A DNA stretch of 64,000 bases from M1-B18 sp048264125. GTDB taxonomy: Bacteria > Bacillota > Clostridia > Peptostreptococcales > Natronincolaceae. The stretch's first letter is position 1; each line of letters begins with the position of its first letter. The notes below the pieces were generated by a model that was not told the DNA's origin, did not search any database, and was given only the letters and a program-made list of their open reading frames with translations. The translations under genes were made by a program, and so were the position numbers. Positions 24,958 to 33,769 of this stretch are shown here, in pieces. The stretch spans positions 62,001-126,000 of the forward strand of contig JBLXDM010000006.1 of NCBI GenBank assembly GCA_048264125.1. Direction: 5' to 3'.

Positions 24958-25740
24958 TTAAAGCAGCTCAAAGCGTGCTAGGAACTCCTGCATATATTTG
25001 TTCACCTCATCGGGATTATCCAGGTTTGTGGCGTGATGGGCCTGGCTTACTATTTTAAGCTCAGCGCCTCTAATTTTGGAGGCCATAAATTCCTGCTGCC
25101 GCTTGACTAATGTGTCATGGTCTCCTTGTAGCAGTAAGGTCGGACAGCTAACCTTATGCAGATCATCGGCACTTTCCATCCTTGTCACAGCATCCCAAAT
25201 CCTAACCCAATTATCATGGGGTATGAGACTGAAGGCCTCCTCAATAAAACTCCTATTATCGGGGTTAAACTTAGAAAGCACATCCGCCTGCAGCCTACCG
25301 GAAAGCTTCATGGGTATCAATCGAGAGGACCAGCGGTTAATAGGTACAGCTATTTTTTCATACCAATTGAAGGAATTAGTGCAGGGGGTGCCCAATAAAA
25401 TTAAGGCCTCTACCCTCTCAGGAAAGCGAATTGCTGTCTGCAGAGAAATATGTCCCCCCATTGACAAGCCACATAGGGTTGCTTTTTCTATTCCTAAAAA
25501 ATCCATCAAATCAATCAAATCTCGATTAAAGTCTTCTGAATCAACCTTTCCCTCCGGCAAGGAGGAAAAACCATGACCCCGGACATCCCATACAATAGCC
25601 CTGTAGGAGCTGGAAAAAAACTCCACCTGTGGCTGCCACTGCTTATGGTTCCAGGAGGCACCATGGGTAAAAATGATTGGCCGTCCCTCGCCTTTGATCT
25701 CGTAATGCAAATTGACATTATTCCCCTTGAATACCGGCAT
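24958..25740 (-). CDS. Alpha/beta-fold hydrolase
   Basis: 260 aa, complete single-domain alpha/beta hydrolase. Oxyanion HGASWNHKQW; WDVRGHGFS; nucleophile Ser93 in GLSMGGH; acidic residue in LLQGDHD; His in SQAHHATNLDNP. The family includes esterases, haloperoxidase-like and enol-lactonase-like enzymes; the substrate is unknown. Start at ATG 25740 after AAGGAGG. Upstream in-frame codons would come from a MITE arm and are unlikely to be translated. The TetR gene immediately upstream on the same strand may regulate it. Confidence 0.85.
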   Translation of the reverse strand: MPVFKGNNVNLHYEIKGEGRPIIFTHGASWNHKQWQPQVEFFSSSYRAIVWDVRGHGFSSLPEGKVDSEDFNRDLIDLMDFLGIEKATLCGLSMGGHISLQTAIRFPERVEALILLGTPCTNSFNWYEKIAVPINRWSSRLIPMKLSGRLQADVLSKFNPDNRSFIEEAFSLIPHDNWVRIWDAVTRMESADDLHKVSCPTLLLQGDHDTLVKRQQEFMASKIRGAELKIVSQAHHATNLDNPDEVNKYMQEFLARFELL

Positions 25741-25761
25741 ATAAAAAACCTCCTTAAATAG

Positions 25762-25815
25762 TTGAGGAAATTGCATAATAAAGATGAGCAGTATGTTTAT
25801 ACAAAGTTAAAAGTT
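25762..25815. repeat. Solo arm of the MITE-like element
   Basis: TTGAGGAAATTGCAT at 25762-25776 and GTTTATACAAAGTTAAAAGTT at 25795-25815, with the same 18-nt spacing as the left arm of the element at 46623-46808. No second arm follows. It lies 22 nt upstream of the alpha/beta hydrolase start and forms its 5' leader. Confidence 0.65.
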
Positions 25816-25831
25816 CAGGTAATAAAATGTA

Positions 25832-26413
25832 TTATAACAATAAAGGCTCAAAAATAACCTGAAAGCACCCATCGATGAGCTCCTCGAGGGTTTTGTCAGA
25901 GTCCTTTAGCCAGATAAGCATTGCACCTGTAACTGCAGATTGAAGCACAGTGCTTATAAGTTCCACATTACAGCTCTTAATTTCCTTATTATCTATGGCC
26001 TTTAAGATCAGCCCTTGTGTCTCGCGGTCAATCAGCTTAAGGCGTTTCTTAGACCTTTCAAGGAGATCGGGGTCTGAGGTGCTCTCCAGATAAAAGGAGG
26101 TATGATTTGCAAGAGATATGGGATCACTGGCCAGCTTCAGGGCATTTTTAAAGATGCGCCTTAAGGCCTCAATAGGAGTCGTATCCAGCGTTAAAGCCTC
26201 CTTATAGCTTTTGTCGGTGAGCTGGATTACATAATCGCTGTAGGCTAAAAAAAGGGCCTTCTTTGAACCAAATCTCTTTAGCAATGCTGCAGGAGAAATA
26301 CCTGCTTCATTGGATACATCCGTTAGGGCTAGGCGGCCATAGCCTTTTTTGCATAGGGCCAGATAAACACCGTAAAAAATAGCTTCATCTGAAAACTCCC
26401 TCGGTCTCGCCAT
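25832..26413 (-). CDS. TetR-family transcriptional regulator
   Basis: 193 aa. Helix-turn-helix at about 10-55 with LALTDVSNEAGISPAALLKRFGSKKALF, the variant seen in the TetR subgroup opening with MARPREFS. Start at ATG 26413, five bases after GGAGGTGG. The alpha/beta hydrolase lies downstream on the same strand, 91 nt away, and is a possible target. An imperfect palindrome at 26434-26455 in the promoter region fits autorepression. Confidence 0.85.
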   Translation of the reverse strand: MARPREFSDEAIFYGVYLALCKKGYGRLALTDVSNEAGISPAALLKRFGSKKALFLAYSDYVIQLTDKSYKEALTLDTTPIEALRRIFKNALKLASDPISLANHTSFYLESTSDPDLLERSKKRLKLIDRETQGLILKAIDNKEIKSCNVELISTVLQSAVTGAMLIWLKDSDKTLEELIDGCFQVIFEPLLL

Positions 26414-26433
26414 AGAACCACCTCCATAATTAG

Positions 26434-26455
26434 TTAGTGAATGTTCATTTACTAA
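26434..26455. promoter_or_regulatory. Probable TetR operator
   Basis: Inverted repeat TTAGTGAAT / ATTTACTAA (one mismatch, 4-nt spacer) 20 nt upstream of the TetR start codon. Confidence 0.5.
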
Positions 26456-26642
26456 TATTGTTGCATAATAGCTATAAAATGTCAATTGCAAATTGTATAG
26501 TATTGCAATATCTTCAATATAAGCGGCTTTGAAGGTTATAGCAGACCCGCCTTAAGGGCATAATAAGTATTGCAAACTCTAAGCTTTTATGTCAATATAA
26601 GTATATATAAAATATATGTTTTTTATTGCGAGGTTAAAAATA

Positions 26643-27827
26643 ATGAAGAATATAGCGGTAATTTTAGGCAGCAATTATTATATTGGCTTAAGCACTATTA
26701 GATGTCTGGGCATTCATGGCATACACACCGTGGCGGTGGACTATTCTCCTGAGAATACATATGGCTCAAAATCTAAATATTGCTCTGAGCGACTGATAGC
26801 TCCCCATTACAAGGAGGATACCGAGAATTTCATAAGATTTCTAAAGGATTATGCCGACAAGCAGGAGGTAAAGCCTGTGCTTATACCCTGCCATGACACC
26901 TACGTGGAAATTATAGATGAGTACCTGGAGGAAATAAGGGAAAGCTATCTTATACCTCAAAAAGAGCCAGGAATATATTCAAGGCTGATGAATAAGGAAA
27001 CCCTGCACCGGGTCGCCTCCGAAAAGGGAGTGGCAGTACCGGAAACCGTAAGATTAAATGACGAGGATTTTTATGAAAAAATAGATAGCATCATAAAGTA
27101 TCCCTGTATTGTAAAACCGGTGGATTCCCCCACCTTTGTTGCAAAGTTCAGGCGAAAGCTTTTTAAGGTTCACAACAGGGCTGAGCTGGATGAAGCCTTG
27201 GAAAAGGCAGGGAAGGCTGACCTTGAGGTAATCGTTCAGCGGATAATCCCTGGCTTCGACGACCATATGTATACCTTTGATGCCTACTTAGACCAGGACT
27301 CTAAGGTGACCCACTGGGTAAGCTGCCAAAAATACAGACAATATCCCATCAACTTTGGAGCATCTGTGTATACCGGACAAAAATATGTGCCGGAGCTGTA
27401 TGATATCGGGGCGAAATTCCTGGAGGAAATGGGCTACAAGGGCTTTGCTGAAATAGAATTTAAGAAGGATGCCGACACCGGAAGGTTTTATTTGATAGAG
27501 ATCAACGTCAGAATAACAAATTTGAACAACCTTCTCTATAAGACAGGTGTTAACATACCCTATATTACATATCGGGAATTAATTGGACAGCCCCTTCCGC
27601 CAAGCGCTGTTGAAAGGGATACAAATCTTGTCTTCTGGTATGGATATGAGGACATGCTGGCTATAAGAGACTACATAAAAACCCGACAGCTGACAATCGG
27701 CCAGGTTTTACGTTCACTATTTAAGCCAAAGGCCTATGCAATATGGGATTGGAAGGACCCTGTTCCGGCCCTGATGTTCTCAAAAATGCTTTTAGGTAAA
27801 GTTTTTGCAAAAATAATCCGAAGATAA
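26643..27827 (+). CDS. ATP-grasp carboxylate-amine ligase (D-aspartate-ligase-like)
   Basis: 394 aa. N-terminal pre-ATP-grasp Rossmann part (IAVILGSNYYIGLSTIRCLG). The ATP-grasp fold (about 115-310) has YPCIVKPVDS, VQRIIPGFDDHMYTFDAY and the metal-binding EINVRITN. These ligases join a carboxylate to an amine using ATP through an acyl-phosphate. Length and layout resemble the Aslfm-type ligase that adds D-Asp to the peptidoglycan stem Lys. A Mur ligase, an AsnB-type amidase and an Asp/Glu racemase follow on the same strand, which supports a D-Asx role, but specificity is inferred. ATG 26643 has GAGGT about 10 nt upstream. Confidence 0.72.
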   Translation: MKNIAVILGSNYYIGLSTIRCLGIHGIHTVAVDYSPENTYGSKSKYCSERLIAPHYKEDTENFIRFLKDYADKQEVKPVLIPCHDTYVEIIDEYLEEIRESYLIPQKEPGIYSRLMNKETLHRVASEKGVAVPETVRLNDEDFYEKIDSIIKYPCIVKPVDSPTFVAKFRRKLFKVHNRAELDEALEKAGKADLEVIVQRIIPGFDDHMYTFDAYLDQDSKVTHWVSCQKYRQYPINFGASVYTGQKYVPELYDIGAKFLEEMGYKGFAEIEFKKDADTGRFYLIEINVRITNLNNLLYKTGVNIPYITYRELIGQPLPPSAVERDTNLVFWYGYEDMLAIRDYIKTRQLTIGQVLRSLFKPKAYAIWDWKDPVPALMFSKMLLGKVFAKIIRR

Positions 27828-27861
27828 TTCGTAAACCTAAGGATAGAAATGAGGAGTAACC

Positions 27862-29430
27862 ATGAGATTAGAGGAGCTTCTGAGGTCAACTAAGGTTATA
27901 AGCTCTATTCATAATAAGGACATAAATATTGAAGGAATTGCCTATCACTCTAAAAAGGTTCAGGAGGGGCATCTCTTCGTCTGCATCAGAGGCTACAAGG
28001 TTGATGGGCATAAATATCTGCCGCAGGCGGTGGAGCAGGGGGCCGTTGCAGCCATAGTGGAGGAGTTTAATGAGGGAATAGCCATACCTCAGTTTCTAGT
28101 GGAAAATAGCAGGTCTGCTCTAGCGGAATTGGGAGCTGCCCTTTATGGGAAGCCCTCCGGGCGTATGAAAATGATAGGCATAACAGCCACCAACGGAAAA
28201 ACCACCACCTCCTATATGGTGAATTCCATGCTGGAAAACCATGGCCTAAAAACTGGGCTAATAGGTACGGTAACAATTAAAATTGACGATTCCTCAATTC
28301 CTTCAGAATTGACAACACCTGAATCCTTGGATTTGCAGTATTACCTAAGTAAAATGGTGGAGCGTGGCGTTACTCATGCCACCATGGAGGTTTCTTCCTC
28401 TGCTCTGGAGCTGCAGCGGGTTCGGGGTGTAGAATATGATATTGTAACCTTCAACAATATCAGCAGAGATCATATAGACAATCATGGCAGCTTTGAGAGA
28501 TATTTAGAGGCTAAAACCAGCCTTGTAACAAATGCTGCTGAAGGCAGCTTTGCTGTATTAAATTTAGATGATAAATACTCAGCCGCGCTTGCTGATAAAA
28601 CTAAGGCAAGGGTCATTACCTTCGGAGTTAACTGCAGAGAAGGACATCTTCATTGTAAAAATTTAGATTTATCAACCGGCAGAGGAAGATTTACTGTGGA
28701 AATTTTGAAGCCTTTTACAGCAGACGGTATCGAATATAAGCCCTGTGAATTTAATGTAGAGCTTTCGGTGCCGGGACTGCATTCCGTATATAATTCGATG
28801 GCTGCAATCACAGTGGCGCTCCTTTGTGGCGTTGAGGTTGAAACAATACAGCAAACCCTAAAGAGCTTTGCAGGGGTTGAGCGTCGCTTTGAATTTATAT
28901 TTGAGGATGATATTAAGATCATTGACGACCACTTTGCAAACCCCGGAAACATAAATGTAACCCTGCAAACCCTAGAGTATATGGACTTTAAAAGTCTACA
29001 TTTGGTATATGCCATTAGGGGTGAACGGGGTACAACGGTAAATCGTGAAAATTCGGAGGTAATTGTAAACTGGGCGGATAAATTGGGAATAGAGGAGATA
29101 ATCGCAACAAAGAGTATATCCCATGTAACCTCCAAGGATATGGTTACAGCGGAGGAGCTTCAAGTATTCCTTGAGGTAATGGGGAAGGCCGGAATAAAGG
29201 TGCATCTGTACGATGAGCTGACGGATGCAATAGCTCATTCGCTGGCATTAGCGCAGGAGGGAGATTTGATTCTGCTGGCAGGCTGCCAGGGAATGGATTA
29301 TGGTGCAGAAATTGCCTTAAGACAGCTGCACCAGAAAATGTTAGAATATCCAAAAGAGAAGCTTTTTTTTCCGCTGAAAAACAGAGTAGCAGGTATTACA
29401 GAGGAAATGATGGCAGATCTAAGCTCCTAA
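27862..29430 (+). CDS. MurE-like Mur ligase without the DNPR specificity motif
   Basis: 522 aa, three Mur-ligase domains. The UDP-sugar-binding domain (about 1-95) retains VQEGHLFVCIRGYKVDGHKY. The ATPase domain (about 100-330) has P-loop TATNGKTTT (Lys113), SRDHIDNHGS and the carbamylated-Lys equivalent Lys218 in LEAKTSL. The C-terminal domain departs from MurE: DYAHTPD becomes DHFANPG near 356 and the DNPR/DNPA region near 416-420 reads TKSIS. It may ligate an unusual amino acid, or act outside the main peptidoglycan pathway. It is 34 nt after the ATP-grasp gene. The essential MurE should be elsewhere in the genome. Confidence 0.8.
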   Translation: MRLEELLRSTKVISSIHNKDINIEGIAYHSKKVQEGHLFVCIRGYKVDGHKYLPQAVEQGAVAAIVEEFNEGIAIPQFLVENSRSALAELGAALYGKPSGRMKMIGITATNGKTTTSYMVNSMLENHGLKTGLIGTVTIKIDDSSIPSELTTPESLDLQYYLSKMVERGVTHATMEVSSSALELQRVRGVEYDIVTFNNISRDHIDNHGSFERYLEAKTSLVTNAAEGSFAVLNLDDKYSAALADKTKARVITFGVNCREGHLHCKNLDLSTGRGRFTVEILKPFTADGIEYKPCEFNVELSVPGLHSVYNSMAAITVALLCGVEVETIQQTLKSFAGVERRFEFIFEDDIKIIDDHFANPGNINVTLQTLEYMDFKSLHLVYAIRGERGTTVNRENSEVIVNWADKLGIEEIIATKSISHVTSKDMVTAEELQVFLEVMGKAGIKVHLYDELTDAIAHSLALAQEGDLILLAGCQGMDYGAEIALRQLHQKMLEYPKEKLFFPLKNRVAGITEEMMADLSS

Positions 29431-29487
29431 CAGGAGGATAGTTATTGTGCAGGCTCCTATAAAATTTACTAAAAAAGGGTGATATGT

Positions 29488-31335
29488 ATGTGTGGCTTTG
29501 TCGGCTTTGCCCATGCTTCTCCAGAGATAGATAAAATTAAGATTATTAACGATATGATGACAGCAATAATACACAGAGGTCCCGACAGTGGGGACTTCTT
29601 TACTGATGACAATATTGCTTTAGGCTTTAGAAGATTGAGTATCATTGACCTTTCCGACGATGCAGGCCAGCCTATGTATAACGAGGACAAGAGCTGTGTG
29701 CTGGTTTTCAACGGTGAAATATATAATTTTCAGGAGCTAAGGGAGGATTTAATAAAGAAGGGCCACATATTTAAATGTGATTCCGACAGCGAGGTCCTTA
29801 TTCATGGCTATGAGGAGTATGGAGTGGACCTGCTGCCAATGCTAAGAGGAATGTTTGCCTTTGCAATATGGGATTCCAAGAAGGAAACCATGCTGATGGC
29901 AAGGGACTATTTTGGCATAAAGCCACTATACTATACTCAAAACACCACCGACAATTCATTGATTTTCGGATCGGAAATAAAGTCATTTTTGAAGCAGCCC
30001 TCCTTTAAAAAGGAGCTGAACAAGGAGGCCTTAAAGCCATATCTTACCTTCCAGTACTCCGTGTTGGATGAAACCTTCTTCAAGGGGGTATATAAGCTTA
30101 AGCCTGCCCATTATATGATATATAAAAAGGGAAGCCTTGAGATTAAGCCCTATTGGAGCTTAGATTTCAACGAAGAAAAAAACAGCCTAGCCCATTATAT
30201 TGAAAAAATTAAGACCACCCTACAGGAATCGGTGGATTATCACCGGATCAGCGATGTAAAGGTTGGCTCCTTCCTTTCGGGGGGAATTGATTCCAGCTAT
30301 ATTACAGCTCTGTTAAAGCCCAATAAGACTTTTTCGGTAGGCTTCCAGGACTATGAGGGCATTTTTAATGAGACGAACCTTGCAAAGAATTTATCTGATA
30401 TACTGGACATAGAAAACTATAAGCGGCTTATCAATGCTGATGACCTTTTTGATATGCTGCCAACCATACAATATCATATGGATGAGCCCCAATCAAATCT
30501 CTCATCAGTACCCCTATACTATCTTGCACAGCTGGCTCGGGAGCATGTAACTGTGGTGCTTTCAGGAGAAGGGGCAGACGAGATTTTCGGCGGATACACC
30601 TGGTATCAAAAATCGCCAAAGCAGCGGAAATACGAAATAGTACCCTTTCCTGTCAGGCGAGCTCTTCATAAGCTCAGCAGGAGACTACCCAAGAACACAA
30701 TAACCAACTTCCTGGTAAAGGGAGGACAAAGGGTAGAGGAGAGCTTTATCGGACAGGCCAAGGTCTTTGAGGAGGCCGATGCCCTAAGGGTGTTGAGGGA
30801 TGACTACAAAAAGGGTCCTTCTGTTCACAATATTACCAAAGGGGTCTATGACAGGGTTAAGGACAAGGATGACATAACCAAAATGCAGTATATAGACATG
30901 CTTCTATGGCTGCCGGGGGATATTTTATTGAAGGCAGATAAAATGAGCATGGCCCACTCCCTAGAGCTGAGGGTTCCATTTTTGGACAAGGAGGTCATGG
31001 CCCTGGCTGCTGAGCTGCCAGGTAATCTAAGAGTAAATAAAATAGATACCAAATATGCCCTTCGAGAGGCCTCTAAGGAGGTTCTGCCGGAGGAATGGGC
31101 CAACAGGCCGAAGGTTGGCTTCCCGGTGCCGATAAGGTATTGGCTGAAGGAGAAAAAGTACTATGAAATCGTAAAGGAAATGTTTGAATCTGATATCGCT
31201 AAGGAATTCTTTGTTACAGAGGAGCTGGTAAAATTCCTCGATGCCCATTACGAGGGTAAAGGCAATTATGCAAGATATATTTATACTGCTTATGTTTTCC
31301 TAGTTTGGTATAAAAAATTCTTTGTTGAATTATAG
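29488..31335 (+). CDS. asnB: Glutamine-hydrolysing asparagine synthetase (AsnB type)
   Basis: 615 aa. Class-II glutaminase domain begins at the required Cys2 (MCGFVGFA), so ATG 29488 is the start. It includes HRGPDSG and the FNGEIYN and GDSE-like (CDSDSEV) segments. The synthetase domain shows the ATP P-loop SFLSGGIDSSY (about 255), SVGFQ, SGEGADEIFGGY and DKMSMAHSLELRVPFLD. It transfers ammonia from Gln to a carboxylate. Besides free Asn, homologues such as AsnH amidate D-Asp in cell-wall cross-bridges. Its place between a Mur ligase and a racemase favours such a substrate. Confidence 0.9.
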   Translation: MCGFVGFAHASPEIDKIKIINDMMTAIIHRGPDSGDFFTDDNIALGFRRLSIIDLSDDAGQPMYNEDKSCVLVFNGEIYNFQELREDLIKKGHIFKCDSDSEVLIHGYEEYGVDLLPMLRGMFAFAIWDSKKETMLMARDYFGIKPLYYTQNTTDNSLIFGSEIKSFLKQPSFKKELNKEALKPYLTFQYSVLDETFFKGVYKLKPAHYMIYKKGSLEIKPYWSLDFNEEKNSLAHYIEKIKTTLQESVDYHRISDVKVGSFLSGGIDSSYITALLKPNKTFSVGFQDYEGIFNETNLAKNLSDILDIENYKRLINADDLFDMLPTIQYHMDEPQSNLSSVPLYYLAQLAREHVTVVLSGEGADEIFGGYTWYQKSPKQRKYEIVPFPVRRALHKLSRRLPKNTITNFLVKGGQRVEESFIGQAKVFEEADALRVLRDDYKKGPSVHNITKGVYDRVKDKDDITKMQYIDMLLWLPGDILLKADKMSMAHSLELRVPFLDKEVMALAAELPGNLRVNKIDTKYALREASKEVLPEEWANRPKVGFPVPIRYWLKEKKYYEIVKEMFESDIAKEFFVTEELVKFLDAHYEGKGNYARYIYTAYVFLVWYKKFFVEL

Positions 31336-31369
31336 GAACAAAAATAATTAGACCTAACAGGAGTGAGTT

Positions 31370-32452
31370 ATGATTAAGGATAAAAGAAAGCAAAGAAAAA
31401 GATTTTGGAGCTTAATAAGATTGACTATATTTCTCTTATTAGTCACATCAGCTTCGGTATTTGCTGTAAATAGGCTTTTTCAAAATGATAAGCCTGAGGA
31501 AGAGGATATAATTACGATTCAACAGGGTATAATAACAGTTATAAATTTAGATGCGGAAACAGATGCACCTATTATAAATGCGGAGTTTAAAATAACATCT
31601 GTTGAAACAGGAGAAGCGGTGGGGGCATTAGCCACTAATAAAGAGGGAAAAGCAATATCGGAGCCTTTAGATTATAATACTGAATATCTAATTGAGCAAG
31701 TGAATGTACCATTGCCCTACGAATTAAATCCCGGAGCGATTAACGTTCTGGTAAATGAGGAAAACCATGAGATTTTTGTAAAAAAGAATAGTTTTTATTC
31801 TCATGTTAAGGAGACTCAAAAATTAGAGGATGGTACAGTAAAAATTACAAAGACATATATGCCGGTGGAGGTCCTTTTGCAAAATCCAGAGCTGCCCAAT
31901 GGCTGTGAAATAACCGCCGTAACAGCACTCCTTAACTATTACGGTTATGGGGCAGAAAAGGAGGATATGGCAGATAATTATCTGCCGAAGGAGGCCTTCA
32001 ATAGAAATGAGGGTAAGCTGATAGGAGCAAATCCCTATATGGCCTTTGCAGGGAATCCAAGGGATAACAGCGGTTTCTTCTCGTATGCGCCACCTGTTGT
32101 TGAAGCAGCCAATAGCTATATAGCTAAGGCAGGCGGAGGTCATAAAGCTATAGATGTAAGCAATAGCACCATGGAGGAGATACTGCAGTATATAGATAGG
32201 GGTCTGCCGGTTGTAGCATGGGTTACCCTAGACCTGTCAAAGCCTCGAATAAATTATTCGTGGTATCGGAGTGATACAGATGAGAAATTTGAGGCGCCTG
32301 TAAACCTTCATGCAGTTGTTTTAAAGGGCTATGATGAAAAAAACGTATACTATATGGACCCTATTCTGGGGGACCTTACCAAAGATATGGCTGGGTTTTT
32401 CCGAAGTTATTATGATTTAGGTAAGCATGCGATAGTAGTCGACGTAAAATAA
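31370..32452 (+). CDS. Membrane-anchored C39-like cysteine peptidase with SpaA-like domain
   Basis: 360 aa. One N-terminal membrane helix (about 15-34) anchors an outside-facing protein. Residues about 50-140 look like a SpaA/prealbumin-type beta domain (IITVINLDAETDAPIINAEF..., ATNKEGKA). A peptidase_C39_2 domain follows with Cys179 in LPNGCEITA, His314 in VNLHAVVLKGYD and Asp330 in YYMDPI. Such enzymes cut peptide or cross-link amide bonds at the cell surface. Its position in the ligase-racemase cassette suggests wall or peptide maturation. Ribosome site AGGAGTG. Confidence 0.8.
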   Translation: MIKDKRKQRKRFWSLIRLTIFLLLVTSASVFAVNRLFQNDKPEEEDIITIQQGIITVINLDAETDAPIINAEFKITSVETGEAVGALATNKEGKAISEPLDYNTEYLIEQVNVPLPYELNPGAINVLVNEENHEIFVKKNSFYSHVKETQKLEDGTVKITKTYMPVEVLLQNPELPNGCEITAVTALLNYYGYGAEKEDMADNYLPKEAFNRNEGKLIGANPYMAFAGNPRDNSGFFSYAPPVVEAANSYIAKAGGGHKAIDVSNSTMEEILQYIDRGLPVVAWVTLDLSKPRINYSWYRSDTDEKFEAPVNLHAVVLKGYDEKNVYYMDPILGDLTKDMAGFFRSYYDLGKHAIVVDVK

Positions 32453-32525
32453 GCATAGTACATAATGTACTTTTTAACAGTCTTGGAAGGATGACCTTCT
32501 AATTGTAAACGAAGGTGGGTTGAAA

Positions 32526-33245
32526 ATGGAGAGTAAAAGCTTAGGCGTAATTGGTGGTATGGGACCTAAGGCAACTGCGGTTTTCTTCGATAAGGTCGTG
32601 GAAAAAACCGTAGCCGGAAAGGACCAGGATCATATCGATATGGTTATTTTAAATCATGCCACTATGCCCGATAGAACCAGCACTATTTTTGAAAATAAAG
32701 CTGAGGAATTTTTAATTGCGATTGAAAGGGATCTAAGACTGCTGGAGGCTGCCGGAGTTGCCAACATAGCTATACCCTGCAATACCTCCCATTATTTCTA
32801 TAAGGATCTAGTGAGGATGACGGACATAAATATCATTAATATGATAGAGGAAACGGCAGGTAGGATATATGAGGCATATGGAGAGGGCAGCAAGGTTGGA
32901 ATTGTAGCAACACAGGGAACCTTAAGCAGTGGTATTTACGAGGAGGCCTGCAGAAAGTACAAGCTGGAGCTATTTGTACCGGAGGAAGCCATCAGAGAGC
33001 GTACCATGAAGATCATATACGACAATGTTAAATGCGGTTTGAACACGGATTCAAGTGAAATAGAGGAAATAATAAAGGAACTCCTTACAAGAGAGCAATG
33101 TAAATGCATCATTATCGCCTGTACAGAGCTTTCCTGCATAAAGCTTAGTCAAGAGGTTGCTGGCTACTGCATAGATGCAATGGAGGTTTTGGTAGAAAGG
33201 TCGATTGAGCTTTCAGGTAAGCAGGTAAAGGGAAAAACTTATTAA
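32526..33245 (+). CDS. Aspartate/glutamate racemase family protein
   Basis: 239 aa, full length. PLP-independent racemase with both catalytic cysteines: Cys85 in IPCNTSH and Cys199 in IACTELS. It opens with LGVIGGMGPKAT, typical of aspartate racemases. It interconverts L- and D-Asp (or Glu). ATG 32526 follows AAGGTGGG; a TTG at 32520 is less likely. It is the last gene of the ATP-grasp/Mur/AsnB/C39 cassette and would supply the D-amino acid. A terminator-like hairpin follows. Confidence 0.88.
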   Translation: MESKSLGVIGGMGPKATAVFFDKVVEKTVAGKDQDHIDMVILNHATMPDRTSTIFENKAEEFLIAIERDLRLLEAAGVANIAIPCNTSHYFYKDLVRMTDINIINMIEETAGRIYEAYGEGSKVGIVATQGTLSSGIYEEACRKYKLELFVPEEAIRERTMKIIYDNVKCGLNTDSSEIEEIIKELLTREQCKCIIIACTELSCIKLSQEVAGYCIDAMEVLVERSIELSGKQVKGKTY

Positions 33246-33273
33246 ATAAAATAGAGCTTAGGCCTAGTGTGTG

Positions 33274-33314
33274 AGAGGTATGGGGTTATTATCCTGTGCC
33301 TCTTTTGAGTTTTT
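33274..33314 (+). terminator. Terminator-like hairpin after the racemase
   Basis: Stem AGAGGTA/TGCCTCT (one T-G pair), then TTTGAGTTTTT. Confidence 0.6.
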
Positions 33315-33512
33315 AATGCGACGAGGCACTAGCTAACATAAATATAAATTAATAATGCAGGTTCTCAAGTAAAATTGCATATATACCGATAATATCTATA
33401 AGACACTTTTTGTCTGTTGTATATATTGGGAAAATTGAATTATAGAAATTCCTACCCAATTATAATATAATTATTTTAGTCAAGCTTACTAAAAAATTAA
33501 GGGGGAAATTCT

Positions 33513-33719
33513 ATGTCAGCTAAGGCTATGGATGATTTAGTAGTTTTTATCGAGGAGTCCTTTTCAGATGGCAGGGCTTCTAGGGAGCTACGGCTGTCTA
33601 GGACAGAAATTGAGTATATAAAGAGCATATATCCAAGGCTAAGCTTTAAGGAAATGTCCAAGGGTTTTTGTGAGGACGGAAAGATATGGGTGGAAGCCAG
33701 CTTTGAAGAGGCTATTTAA
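33513..33719 (+). CDS. Hypothetical small protein
   Basis: 68 aa, not recognised. Supported by an AAGGGGG ribosome site 8 nt before ATG and by normal codon use. The C-terminal half YIKSIYPRLSFKEMSKGFCEDGKIWVEA is rich in aromatic and basic residues and could be a small folded domain. No membrane segment. It lies 50 nt upstream of motB and may be cotranscribed with it. Confidence 0.55.
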   Translation: MSAKAMDDLVVFIEESFSDGRASRELRLSRTEIEYIKSIYPRLSFKEMSKGFCEDGKIWVEASFEEAI

Positions 33720-33769
33720 TATATTTTACTGAAGCGAATACATGGGTGCTAAAGGAGCGAATAGAGGCT

